From an uncultured Collinsella sp. (GTDB lineage Bacteria; Actinomycetota; Coriobacteriia; Coriobacteriales; Coriobacteriaceae), in assembly GCA_900541025.1 (NCBI GenBank), contig UQIL01000029.1, positions 1 through 23,347 of the forward strand: 23,347 bases of DNA, read 5' to 3'. The notes below the pieces were generated by a model. The model did not search any database. It had not been told where the DNA came from and saw only the letters and a program-made list of their open reading frames with translations. The first letter of the stretch is position 1; each line of letters opens with the position of its first letter. A program made the position numbers and the translations under genes. Shown here piece after piece: positions 7,213-15,094 of the stretch.

Positions 7213-7268
7213 GAGATATGGGCTGGGATCGACCGCGATGGGGGCGTGGCTGAATAGGAGGGATGTCC

Positions 7269-7349
7269 AAATTTTGAGCTTTGCTCAAAATTTATCCGGT
7301 CGGCTTACGCCGACCGCGCTGCGCTAAAAACGCGCCGCTGGCGCGTTTT
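7269..7349. other. Cluster of three perfect hairpins
   Basis: Three perfect stem-loops follow one another in 81 bases. The first is 7269-7279 with 7283-7293 (11 bp, 3-base loop, A/T-rich). The second is 7297-7304 with 7309-7316 (8 bp, 4-base loop). The third is 7327-7336 with 7340-7349 (10 bp, 3-base loop, followed by CTTT, terminator-like). A nine-base segment at 7256-7264 can also pair with 7379-7387, enclosing all three. No protein-coding reading is credible here. The function is unknown; the cluster could be a structured RNA or the remains of a mobile element. Confidence 0.7.
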
Positions 7350-7370
7350 CTTTACGCTCCGCGCCCTGGC

Positions 7371-7389
7371 GGGTTCGAATCCCTCCTCC
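7371..7389 (+). repeat. Inverted copy of tRNA-Ser 3' end (19 bases)
   Basis: These 19 bases are the exact reverse complement of 7460-7478, the T loop, T stem 3' side and acceptor region of tRNA-Ser(CGA). No cloverleaf can be built on the plus strand here, so it is a tRNA fragment rather than a gene. tRNA 3' ends are frequent attachment sites of integrating elements, so a leftover from an integration or rearrangement is a reasonable but unproved reading. Confidence 0.7.
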
Positions 7390-7417
7390 TGCGCGTTATT
7401 GAAATGTGCCCAAAAAG

Positions 7418-7441
7418 AAAAAAGCCCCATTGCTGGGGCTT
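7418..7441 (-). terminator. Terminator after tRNA-Ser(CGA)
   Basis: On the minus strand a 7-bp stem (7435-7441 with 7422-7428, 6-base loop) is followed by a T-rich run (T6, C, T5, counting the A-rich plus-strand bases). It lies 11 bases beyond the CCA end of the tRNA. Confidence 0.85.
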
Positions 7442-7452
7442 ATGCCATCTAA

Positions 7453-7543
7453 TGGCGGAGGAGGAGGGATTCGAACCCTCGTGACCTTATACAGGCCAAA
7501 CGGTTTTCGAGACCGCCGCATTCAACCACTCTGCCACCCCTCC
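7453..7543 (-). tRNA. tRNA-Ser (CGA)
   Basis: This is a 91-base class II tRNA on the minus strand. Acceptor GGAGGGG pairs with CTCCTCC (one G-U), and the anticodon loop CTCGAAA carries CGA, reading UCG. It has a long variable arm, T loop TTCGAAT and encoded CCA at 7455-7453. It lies 48 bases downstream of tRNA-Ser(GGA), with a hairpin terminator between them. Confidence 0.95.
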
Positions 7544-7552
7544 GCGTGGGGT

Positions 7553-7583
7553 AAAAACAAAGCAGGCTCAAAGGCCTGCTTTG
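7553..7583 (-). terminator. Hairpin terminator between the two tRNA-Ser genes
   Basis: A perfect 10-bp stem (7574-7583 with 7558-7567) has a 6-base loop and is followed on the minus strand by five T residues. It lies just beyond the CCA end of tRNA-Ser(GGA). Partial read-through could still serve the second tRNA. Confidence 0.75.
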
Positions 7584-7591
7584 GAATTAAC

Positions 7592-7682
7592 TGGCGGAGA
7601 GTCAGGGATTTGAACCCTGGAGACGCTTTTGACGCCTACACGATTTCCAATCGTGCTCCTTCGGCCACTCGGACAACTCTCC
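7592..7682 (-). tRNA. tRNA-Ser (GGA)
   Basis: This is a 91-base class II tRNA on the minus strand. Acceptor GGAGAGT pairs with ACTCTCC. The anticodon stem CACGA/TCGTG has loop TTGGAAA with anticodon GGA, reading UCC and UCU. It has a long variable arm, T loop TTCAAAT and encoded CCA at 7594-7592. A good promoter lies just upstream. Confidence 0.96.
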
Positions 7683-7698
7683 GTTAAATGCGAAAGTA

Positions 7699-7726
7699 AG
7701 TATACACGAGGAATCGCAAGGTGCAA
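7699..7726 (-). promoter_or_regulatory. Promoter of the tRNA-Ser genes
   Basis: On the minus strand TTGCAC (7726-7721) and TATACT (7704-7699) are separated by 16 bases. The -10 box ends 16 bases before the mature 5' end of tRNA-Ser(GGA). Both hexamers are close to the sigma70-type consensus. Confidence 0.7.
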
Positions 7727-8086
7727 GCCGAAAACTTAGCATTTTTTAAAACGCTTGGCCGCACTTGGCGTTGCAGTGGGGTTTGAGGTGCCAAAAAACG
7801 GCTTCCGACCAGCGTGGTTGATCAACTCAATTGTTCAAAAAGGGTATTCATAAGCGACTTGGCAATGAATTTAAAAATCTTTGATTGGTGCTGTGGGCCA
7901 CTGGTATGCATTTTGCGACCACAGCCTTGTGCCCGTTGACCTGCGGCTTGGCTCAGCTTGTCCCCGCGGCACCGTATCTTGTCCACAAATCCGTCAAGCA
8001 TTTGGTCGGCATTTGGTTGGAATGCGCATGAAACACCGTGCGAGTATGGGCATATGTGGAGGTCATGAGGTTGTAGCTGCATATTC
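7727..8086. other. Non-coding stretch between tRNA-Ser and the rpsF promoter
   Basis: About 360 bases separate two divergent promoters. I see no credible gene: the short open frames here lack ribosome binding sites and the codon pattern of the neighbours. The part near 7741-7755 is A/T-rich and may act as an upstream element for the tRNA promoter. No RNA family could be recognised. Confidence 0.5.
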
Positions 8087-8115
8087 TTGCAGCCTAGGAG
8101 GTTGAAAGATATTAT
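8087..8115 (+). promoter_or_regulatory. Promoter of the rpsF-ssb-rpsR-rplI operon
   Basis: TTGCAG (8087-8092) and TATTAT (8110-8115) are separated by 17 bases, close to consensus. The start of transcription would fall near 8122, giving a leader of about 65 bases before rpsF. Confidence 0.65.
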
Positions 8116-8131
8116 TACCAAGTCTTTTCCT

Positions 8132-8160
8132 GCTTCAGGCGCACCTTCACGACCTGAAGC
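8132..8160 (+). promoter_or_regulatory. Leader hairpin before rpsF, possible S6:S18 control site
   Basis: A perfect 8-bp stem (8132-8139 with 8153-8160) encloses a 13-base loop in the short 5' leader, 13 bases before the ribosome binding site. rpsF leaders of many bacteria carry a hairpin bound by the S6:S18 complex. This one occupies the right place, but I could not match it to the known consensus. Confidence 0.4.
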
Positions 8161-8186
8161 CACATTTGCCCAGAGGAGGTGACAAT

Positions 8187-8480
8187 ATGAAGGCTTATGA
8201 ACTGCTGTTCTTTGTTGACCCGTCGCTCGACCCCGAGACTCGTCTCGCTGTTATGAAGCGTATCGATACCACGATCGCTGAGGGCGCTGGCAAGGTCGAC
8301 TCCGTTGACGAGTGGGGCAAGCGCAAGCTCGCCTACGAGATCAACGACCTCACCGATGGTGACTACACCCTCATCAACTTCCACGCAGATCCTACCCAGA
8401 TCGCCGAGCTTGATCGCGTCCTGCGCATCACCGACGCTGTGGTCCGCCACATGATCGTCCGTCGCGACGACCAGGAGTAA
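8187..8480 (+). CDS. rpsF: 30S ribosomal protein S6
   Basis: This is a 97-residue protein of normal S6 length. The start MKAYELLFFVDPSLDPETR and the later VDEWGKRKLAYEINDLTDGDY are characteristic of S6, which binds the central domain of 16S rRNA together with S18. A textbook GAGGAGGTG lies five bases before the ATG at 8187, so the upstream in-frame TTG at 8166, which precedes that site, was rejected. It is the first gene of the rpsF-ssb-rpsR-rplI operon, and S18 is encoded two genes downstream. Confidence 0.98.
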   Translation: MKAYELLFFVDPSLDPETRLAVMKRIDTTIAEGAGKVDSVDEWGKRKLAYEINDLTDGDYTLINFHADPTQIAELDRVLRITDAVVRHMIVRRDDQE

Positions 8481-8528
8481 GACTGTCGTTTTGGACTGGG
8501 CTTGTGCCCCAAGAGGAAGTAGTGAGTT

Positions 8529-8981
8529 ATGAGCATCAATCGAGTGAACATCACCGGTAACCTCACGCGTGATCCCGAGCTGCGCGCCACCGCCGGCGGA
8601 ACCCAGGTTCTGTCCTTTGGCGTCGCCGTGAACGATCGTCGCCGCAACCCGCAGACTGGCGAGTGGGAGGACTATCCCAACTTTGTCGACTGCACCATGT
8701 TCGGCACGCGCGCCGAGGCCGTGAGCCGTTTCCTGGCAAAGGGAAACAAGGTCGCGATCGAGGGCAAGCTGCGCTACAGCTCTTGGGAGCGCGACGGCCA
8801 GCGCCGGAGCAAGCTTGAAGTCATCGTCGATGAGATCGAGTTTATGAGCTCCCGTGGTGGCCAGGGTGGCTACGATCAGGGCGGTTACGCCCCCGCAGCT
8901 CCCGCGCCCGCACCGCGTCCTGCCGCACCGGTGGCTACGCCGCCCGCGGTCGACGTCTACGATGAGGACATCCCGTTTTAA
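8529..8981 (+). CDS. ssb: Single-stranded DNA-binding protein
   Basis: This is a 150-residue protein. An OB-fold occupies residues about 1-108: it begins MSINRVNITGNLTRDPELR and includes the conserved FVDCTMFGTRAEAVSRFLAKG and the strand KLEVIVDEIEF. A flexible Gly/Ala/Pro-rich linker follows (about 109-140), then the acidic C-terminal tip DEDIPF, which recruits replication and repair partners. It is essential for replication and lies between the S6 and S18 genes as in many bacteria. A purine-rich ribosome binding site (AAGAGGAAG) precedes the ATG. Confidence 0.98.
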   Translation: MSINRVNITGNLTRDPELRATAGGTQVLSFGVAVNDRRRNPQTGEWEDYPNFVDCTMFGTRAEAVSRFLAKGNKVAIEGKLRYSSWERDGQRRSKLEVIVDEIEFMSSRGGQGGYDQGGYAPAAPAPAPRPAAPVATPPAVDVYDEDIPF

Positions 8982-9011
8982 GGGCTGTTCACCTATTTTT
9001 GAGTGAGAGGC

Positions 9012-9031
9012 GGCTTCGGTTCGCCGAAGTT
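9012..9031 (+). promoter_or_regulatory. TTCG-capped hairpin between ssb and rpsR
   Basis: Bases 9014-9019 pair with 9024-9029 around a TTCG tetraloop closed by G-C, with two more G-U pairs outside. It precedes the rpsR ribosome binding site by about eight bases and has no U tract. It may stabilise the mRNA or modulate rpsR translation. Confidence 0.45.
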
Positions 9032-9053
9032 GCCAAACGAAAGGTATTTTGAC

Positions 9054-9320
9054 ATGGCTAATGATTTTTCTGCACGTCAGCCGCGTCGTAAGTACTGCCA
9101 GTTCTGCAAGGAGAACACTGAGTTCATCGACTATAAGGATACTCAGCTTCTCCGTAAGTACATGACCGACCGTGGCAAGATCAAGCCCCGTCGCGTCACT
9201 GGCGCTTGCACGCAGCATCAGCATGACATCGCCAACGCCATCAAGCGCGCCCGCGAGATGGCTCTCCTGCCGTACACCGTCCCCGTGGTTTCCTCTCGTG
9301 GCAACCGCGACCGCGGCTAA
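9054..9320 (+). CDS. rpsR: 30S ribosomal protein S18
   Basis: This is an 88-residue protein. It contains the S18 signatures EFIDYKDTQLLRKYMTDRGKIKPRRVTGACTQHQ and IKRAREMALLPYT. The CQFC pair near the start (about residues 15-18), together with the later Cys and His in GACTQHQH, suggests the zinc-binding form of S18. The ATG at 9054 follows GAAAGG. The longer in-frame extension to 9003 overlaps a hairpin and has no S18 resemblance. It partners S6 in the ribosome. Confidence 0.98.
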   Translation: MANDFSARQPRRKYCQFCKENTEFIDYKDTQLLRKYMTDRGKIKPRRVTGACTQHQHDIANAIKRAREMALLPYTVPVVSSRGNRDRG

Positions 9321-9335
9321 GAAGGGAGACGCATC

Positions 9336-9875
9336 ATGAAGGTTATTCTTCTCGATGAGATCAAGGGCAAGGGCGGCGAGGGTGACGTCGTAGAGGTCGC
9401 TCAGGGTTACGCTGAGAACTTCCTGTTCCCCAAGAAGCTCGCTGTTGCCGCCACCAAGGGCAACCTCAAGCAGCTTGACGAGCGTCGCAACAACATCGCC
9501 AAGCGCGAGGCCGTCCGTCTGGCTACCGCCAACGAGACCAAGGCTGCCTTCGAGGGCAAGACGGTCACCGTTGACGTCAAGGTCGGCGACGAGGGCATCC
9601 TCTTTGGCTCCGTTACCGCCGCTATGATCGCTGACGCCATCAAGGCTCAGCTCGGTATGGACATCGACCGCAAGCGCGTCGAGCTCGGTAAGCCCATCAA
9701 GGTTGCCGGTGCCCACACCGTTGCCATCTCGCTGTACCGCGAGATCAAGGCCGAGGTTGTCGTTCTCGTTGGCGTTACCGCCGAGGAGCTCGCTGCCGAG
9801 GCTGAGGTCGAGGAGGCCGCTGAGGTCGCCGAGGCCGAGACCGCCGAGGTCGAGACTGAGGCTGCTGCCGAGTAG
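9336..9875 (+). CDS. rplI: 50S ribosomal protein L9 with acidic tail
   Basis: This is a 179-residue protein. The N-terminal rRNA-binding domain is typical (MKVILLDEIKGKGGEGDVVEVAQGYAENFLFPKKLA), followed by the long connecting helix and the C-terminal domain ending near residue 148. Usual L9 proteins are about 147-150 residues. Here about 30 extra residues follow, composed almost only of Ala, Glu, Val and Thr. A good ribosome binding site (AAGGGAG) lies ahead of the ATG, and a strong terminator closes the operon 34 bases after the stop. Confidence 0.97.
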   Translation: MKVILLDEIKGKGGEGDVVEVAQGYAENFLFPKKLAVAATKGNLKQLDERRNNIAKREAVRLATANETKAAFEGKTVTVDVKVGDEGILFGSVTAAMIADAIKAQLGMDIDRKRVELGKPIKVAGAHTVAISLYREIKAEVVVLVGVTAEELAAEAEVEEAAEVAEAETAEVETEAAAE

Positions 9876-9909
9876 CATTTGCTGCAACGCAACAATCTTG
9901 TTCTAAGAA

Positions 9910-9940
9910 GGGCGCTCTGGGAGACCAGGGCGCCCTTTTT
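9910..9940 (+). terminator. Terminator of the rpsF-rplI operon
   Basis: An 11-bp GC-rich stem (9910-9920 with 9925-9935, one G-U) is capped by a GAGA tetraloop and followed by five T residues, then GC and five more T. Confidence 0.93.
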
Positions 9941-10100
9941 GCTTTTTAGCGCGATGCGAGTGCCATAGGGGGCGGCGCGGTGAGGCCTATTTGTGGGACC
10001 GTTCATCCGTTTCGTTCGGTGATGATTGTCGAGGCGCGGCTCGTTTGAAGGCCGCGGCTGATACTATGGATGCTCGCAAGCGATATGAATGAGGATGCTC

Positions 10101-11492
10101 ATGGCATATGACGATAGGGAGACTGGACTGACGGTTGAGGACCGCGGCTCCAAGTTGGGTCTTCCCCAAAACCAAGATGCAGAGGCCAATGTTCTGGCCG
10201 CTATGCTGCTGTCGCCCGAGGTGGTCGAAGAGGCCCAGGTCGAGCTGCAGCCCGATGACTTCTACCGGCCCATTCATAAGACCATCTATACCGCGATGGT
10301 CGATATGTACAACAGCCGCATTCCCATCGATTCCATCTCGCTGATCGATTACCTGCGCAGCATCAACAAGCTCGATGCCGTGGGCGGCGAGGCGTACATT
10401 TTGGAGCTGATGGGCCAGACCCTGTCGCTCGTCAACTGGCAGCACCATGCCGCCATCGTCCGCCGCGACTCGATGCTGCGCGAGCTGATCGGTGCCACCA
10501 ACGAGATCAACGCGCTGGCCTATAACGCCCCTACCGACACCAAGGAGGTCGTGGAGCTGGCCGAGAGCAAGCTGCTCAAGGTCACGGCGCGCGAGGTCAA
10601 GTCGAGCTATAAGACACTGACCGAGTTTATGGTCGAGGCCTATAACGAGGCCGAGGAAGTGTGTAAGGCCGGCGGACAGGCCGCGGGCGTGCCCACCGGC
10701 TTCCCGTCACTCGACCGCATGCTCATGGGTTTCCGCGAGGGCCAGCTCATCATTATCGGCGCCCGCCCTGCCGTGGGTAAGACGTCGTTCGCTCTGAACC
10801 TGGCGCTGAATGCCGCCGCTGCGGGCTATACCGTCGGCTTCTTCTCGCTGGAGATGTCGGGCAAGGAAATTGCCCAGCGCCTGATTTGCGCCTACGCCAT
10901 GATCTCGATCAGTGACTTCCGCATGGGCCGCATTGGCCCCGAGCAGTGGGCCAATATCAACGAGGCCACGCAGACCTTGTCCAAGCTCGATATTCTGATT
11001 GACGATACGCCCGGCACCACAGTGACCGAGATTCGCGCCAAGAGCCGCCGCATGCTCCATAACAAGGAGAAGGCAATCATCATCCTGGACTACCTGCAGC
11101 TGGTGAGTCCTCCGCCGGGACGCCGCTCCGAGAGCCGTACCGTCGAGGTTTCGGAGATGTCGCGTGGCCTGAAGATCATGGCCAAGGAGCTCAAGATCCC
11201 GCTCATCGCGCTGTCGCAGCTCTCGCGTCAGGTCGAATCCCGTACCGGCAAGCGCCCGCAACTTTCCGACCTTCGTGAATCGGGCTCCATCGAGCAGGAC
11301 GCCGATATCGTTATGTTCTTGGACCGCTCCGCCGACGAGGCCGAGGCCTCGCGCGACGATCGACCCGACGAGGGCGTTACGCGTATCGTCGTGGCCAAGA
11401 ACCGTTCGGGCCCGATCGGCGACGTCGACCTGATGTTCCTGCCGGCATCCACCAAGTTCTATGAGCTTGATGGGGCACATGCCGAGGAGTAG
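10101..11492 (+). CDS. dnaB: Replicative DNA helicase DnaB
   Basis: This is a 463-residue hexameric helicase that unwinds DNA ahead of the replisome. The N-terminal domain begins PQNQDAEANVLAAMLLSPE. The RecA-like C-terminal domain has Walker A GARPAVGKTS (220-229), Walker B IIILDYLQL (about 326-334), LSQLSRQVE (371-379) and LRESGSIEQDADIV (from 391). No intein is visible. GAGG lies six bases before the ATG at 10101; the in-frame ATGs at 10089 and 10095 lack that spacing. A terminator separates it from rplI, so it needs its own promoter, which I could not place with confidence. Confidence 0.97.
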   Translation: MAYDDRETGLTVEDRGSKLGLPQNQDAEANVLAAMLLSPEVVEEAQVELQPDDFYRPIHKTIYTAMVDMYNSRIPIDSISLIDYLRSINKLDAVGGEAYILELMGQTLSLVNWQHHAAIVRRDSMLRELIGATNEINALAYNAPTDTKEVVELAESKLLKVTAREVKSSYKTLTEFMVEAYNEAEEVCKAGGQAAGVPTGFPSLDRMLMGFREGQLIIIGARPAVGKTSFALNLALNAAAAGYTVGFFSLEMSGKEIAQRLICAYAMISISDFRMGRIGPEQWANINEATQTLSKLDILIDDTPGTTVTEIRAKSRRMLHNKEKAIIILDYLQLVSPPPGRRSESRTVEVSEMSRGLKIMAKELKIPLIALSQLSRQVESRTGKRPQLSDLRESGSIEQDADIVMFLDRSADEAEASRDDRPDEGVTRIVVAKNRSGPIGDVDLMFLPASTKFYELDGAHAEE

Positions 11493-11519
11493 GACAGGCG
11501 CCCGTTGCACGGGTATACT
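11490..11519 (+). promoter_or_regulatory. Candidate promoter of purA
   Basis: A perfect TATACT -10 box (11514-11519) lies 67 bases before the purA start. The only -35 candidate is TAGGAC at 11490-11495 with an 18-base gap, which is weak and overlaps the dnaB stop. A short hairpin (11501-11505 with 11509-11513) sits within the spacer. Confidence 0.35.
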
Positions 11520-11585
11520 GGGAATGTTTTGTGCTTCTGCGTGCCGGCGTGGCGCGTAGACAGTCCATGAATGTAAGGAGTAAAC

Positions 11586-12872
<1,287 letters not shown>

Positions 12873-12894
12873 TCGGGACTATTTGGTTATTGCG

Positions 12895-12950
12895 ATATAC
12901 CCCTTTGCAGCCCGGACGGGCGGCCGAGGGGTATATTTGCTTGCAAAGGG
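12895..12950 (+). promoter_or_regulatory. Two mutually exclusive hairpins before purD
   Basis: Hairpin I pairs 12895-12904 with 12927-12936 (10 bp) and has a 4-bp inner stem, 12910-12913 with 12918-12921. Hairpin II pairs 12901-12909 with 12942-12950 (9 bp, perfect). They share 12901-12904 and cannot form together. Hairpin I may terminate purA transcription, since TTTG follows it. The arrangement also looks like an attenuator or switch for purD. No known riboswitch consensus was recognised. Confidence 0.5.
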
Positions 12951-12990
12951 CTCGCGCGGAGCGGGCCGTTCATCCATAGAGGAGGCACCC

Positions 12991-14295
12991 TTGAAGGCGG
13001 ACACTCAAACCATCGACATCCTGTTGTTGGGCAGCGGCGGCCGTGAGCATGCTTTGGCAGCTAAGCTCGCAGCATCACCGCGCGCCGGCAAGCTCTACAT
13101 TGCGCCGGGTAACGGCGGCACCGCGAGCTGCGGTGAGAACGTTGTTCTCGACGACTGCGATCCTGCGGCCGTGGCGGCGTTTGCGCAGAGCCGCGGATGC
13201 GGACTCGTGGTAATTGGCCCCGAGGCTCCGCTCGTGGCGGGCGTGGCCGACGCCGTGCGCGCGGCGGGTATTCCCTGCTTTGGCCCGGGTGCCGAGGGCG
13301 CCCAGATGGAGGGCTCCAAGCTGTTCTCCAAGCAGCTCATGGAGCGTGCGGGCATTCCGACGGCAGCCTATGGTTCGTTTACCGACGAGGCTTCGGCTCT
13401 CGCCTACGTGCGCGAGCAGGGCGCTCCGCTGGTCGTGAAGGCCGACGGCCTTGCCGCGGGCAAGGGCGTTATCGTGGCGACCGAACTTGAGCAGGCCGAG
13501 GAGGCCGTGCGCGAGTGCTTTGGCGGCACCTTTGGCGATGCCGGCAACACCGTGGTTATCGAGGAGATGCTCGTTGGTCCCGAGTGCTCACTGCTCGCCT
13601 TTACCGACGGCAAGACCGTGCGCCCCATGGCCACCTCGCAGGACCACAAGCGCGCCCTCGAGGGCGACAAGGGCCCCAACACCGGCGGCATGGGCGTCTA
13701 CAGCCCGGTGCCCATCGTGACCGACGAGGAGCACGCCACCATGGTGGCGGTCATGGAGCAGACCGTTGCCGAGCTTGCTGCCGAGGGCATCGACTACCGC
13801 GGCTGCCTGTATGGCGGCTTTATGCTCACGCCTGCCGGCCCCAAGGTGCTGGAGTTCAATGCCCGCTTTGGCGACCCCGAGACGCAGGTCGTGCTGCCGC
13901 GCCTTAAGAACGACCTGGTTGAGGTCATGCTCGCCTGCGCCAACTGCGAGCTCGATCAGATTGAGCTCGACTGGCGTGACGAGTGGGCTGTGGCCGTTGT
14001 CCTGACGAGCGCGGGCTATCCCGGCAGCTACGAGAAGGGCAAGGTCATCACCGGTATCGCCGATGCCGAGGTCATGGAGAACGTGACCGTGTACCACGCG
14101 GGCACTGCCGTGGTGGACGGCCAGCTCGTGACCAATGGTGGCCGCGTGCTTGCCGTGACCGCGCTGGGCGATACGTTTGAGAACGCCCGCAACCTTGCCT
14201 ACGAGGCCTGCGAGAAGATTGATTTTGAGGGCAAGACCCTGCGTCACGACATCGGCCTGCGCGCGCTGCGCGGCCGCGACGCCTGGGATGCCTAA
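12991..14295 (+). CDS. purD: Phosphoribosylamine-glycine ligase (GARS)
   Basis: This is a 434-residue ATP-grasp enzyme that ligates glycine to phosphoribosylamine, the second step of purine synthesis. The N-terminal LLLGSGGREHALAAKL (about 11-26) is the family start. GPEAPLVAGVAD, KADGLAAGKGVIV, NTGGMGVYSPVP and EFNARFGDPETQ follow in the usual order. The start is a TTG at 12991, supported by AGAGGAGG five bases upstream. The longer frame from 12823 overlaps purA and adds 56 unrelated residues. Length is normal. The Nudix gene follows 21 bases later and is probably co-transcribed. Confidence 0.97.
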   Translation: MKADTQTIDILLLGSGGREHALAAKLAASPRAGKLYIAPGNGGTASCGENVVLDDCDPAAVAAFAQSRGCGLVVIGPEAPLVAGVADAVRAAGIPCFGPGAEGAQMEGSKLFSKQLMERAGIPTAAYGSFTDEASALAYVREQGAPLVVKADGLAAGKGVIVATELEQAEEAVRECFGGTFGDAGNTVVIEEMLVGPECSLLAFTDGKTVRPMATSQDHKRALEGDKGPNTGGMGVYSPVPIVTDEEHATMVAVMEQTVAELAAEGIDYRGCLYGGFMLTPAGPKVLEFNARFGDPETQVVLPRLKNDLVEVMLACANCELDQIELDWRDEWAVAVVLTSAGYPGSYEKGKVITGIADAEVMENVTVYHAGTAVVDGQLVTNGGRVLAVTALGDTFENARNLAYEACEKIDFEGKTLRHDIGLRALRGRDAWDA

Positions 14296-14316
14296 AATCC
14301 GAGAGGAATGAGACGG

Positions 14317-15012
14317 ATGGACGAGAAGAACGAAGAGCTCGTGGACGCGCAGATCGTCGAAGAGGACAGCCGCGTGTATGGGCACGCCGAGGGCGAGCCT
14401 GGTGGCGAGGTCGCTGACGAGCCGGCGCTGGTGCTGGGCGATGACGACCCGCACGATGCCGAGCTGCACGAGAAGATTCTTTCGGAGGAGTGCGCCTGGA
14501 AGGGCAAGATCCTCGACGTCCACCGTCTTGAGGTTGAGCTGCCCAACGGTCACCGCAGCGCCCGCGATATCGTTCGCCATCCGGGTGCGGCGGCCGTTGT
14601 GGCACTGACCGAGAGCGGCAAGATCGTACTGGTGCGTCAGTACCGCACCGCCATCGACCGCGTGACGGTCGAGATTCCTGCCGGCAAGCTCGACCCGGGC
14701 GAGGACCCGCTTGATTGCGCCAAGCGCGAACTGCATGAGGAGACGGGCTTTAAGGCTGGTCGTATTCGCTTTTTGACGTCGATTGTCACGTCCTGCGGTT
14801 TTTGCGATGAGATCATCCACATCTACTTGGCTACCAAGCTCGAGTTTGATGCGCCCAACCCCGATGATGACGAGTTTGTCAACGTGGACCTGGTGCCGCT
14901 GCACGAGCTGATCGACGCCGTGCTCGACGGCAAGATCGAAGACGCCAAGACCGTCGTAGGCGCGCTTGCCTGCGACAGCATCGCGCACCGCTTGGGTGGG
15001 GCCGAGCTGTAA
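14317..15012 (+). CDS. Nudix hydrolase, ADP-ribose pyrophosphatase-like
   Basis: This is a 231-residue protein with a perfect Nudix box at 123-145 (GKLDPGE, seven residues, RELHEETGF). The upstream AAAVVALTESGKIVLVRQYRTAIDR and VTVEIPAG are typical of ADP-ribose pyrophosphatases, which hydrolyse ADP-ribose and related sugar nucleotides to monophosphates. About 50 acidic residues precede the usual start of this family and look disordered. The ATG at 14317 has AGAGG about ten bases upstream; the ATG at 14308 overlaps that site. It is in line with purD and probably in the same transcript. Substrate preference is inferred from family resemblance only. Confidence 0.9.
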   Translation: MDEKNEELVDAQIVEEDSRVYGHAEGEPGGEVADEPALVLGDDDPHDAELHEKILSEECAWKGKILDVHRLEVELPNGHRSARDIVRHPGAAAVVALTESGKIVLVRQYRTAIDRVTVEIPAGKLDPGEDPLDCAKRELHEETGFKAGRIRFLTSIVTSCGFCDEIIHIYLATKLEFDAPNPDDDEFVNVDLVPLHELIDAVLDGKIEDAKTVVGALACDSIAHRLGGAEL

Positions 15013-15024
15013 CGAGCGGGAATA

Positions 15025-15063
15025 GCCCTGGGACAAGAACTACTGATTACTTTGTCCCAGGGC
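15025..15063 (+). terminator. 12-bp hairpin between the Nudix gene and the ABC gene
   Basis: Bases 15025-15036 pair perfectly with 15052-15063 around a 15-base loop. Only CTT follows, not a U tract. It may be a weak terminator for the purD unit or an mRNA-stabilising element ahead of the ABC gene. Confidence 0.5.
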
Positions 15064-15094
15064 CTTATGTTGCTGATATTTCTTTGAGGATCAC

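Noticed and set aside
7281..7484. Short plus-strand open frame over the hairpins and tRNA fragment
   Set aside because: It runs through a hairpin cluster, a tRNA-like T arm and a terminator into the tRNA-Ser gene. Its residues simply reflect these RNA-type sequences.
7406..7687. Plus-strand open frame across both tRNA-Ser genes
   Set aside because: It is read through two complete minus-strand tRNAs and their terminators.
7881..8105. 74-codon open frame upstream of rpsF
   Set aside because: It has no ribosome binding site and no family resemblance, its codon usage is atypical, and it overlaps the rpsF promoter.
8115..9887. 590-codon open frame antisense to rpsF-ssb-rpsR-rplI
   Set aside because: It crosses four well-identified genes and has no family resemblance.
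13588..15036. 482-codon open frame antisense to purD and the Nudix gene
   Set aside because: It overlaps two genes with complete motifs. Its composition is that of a codon-bias shadow.
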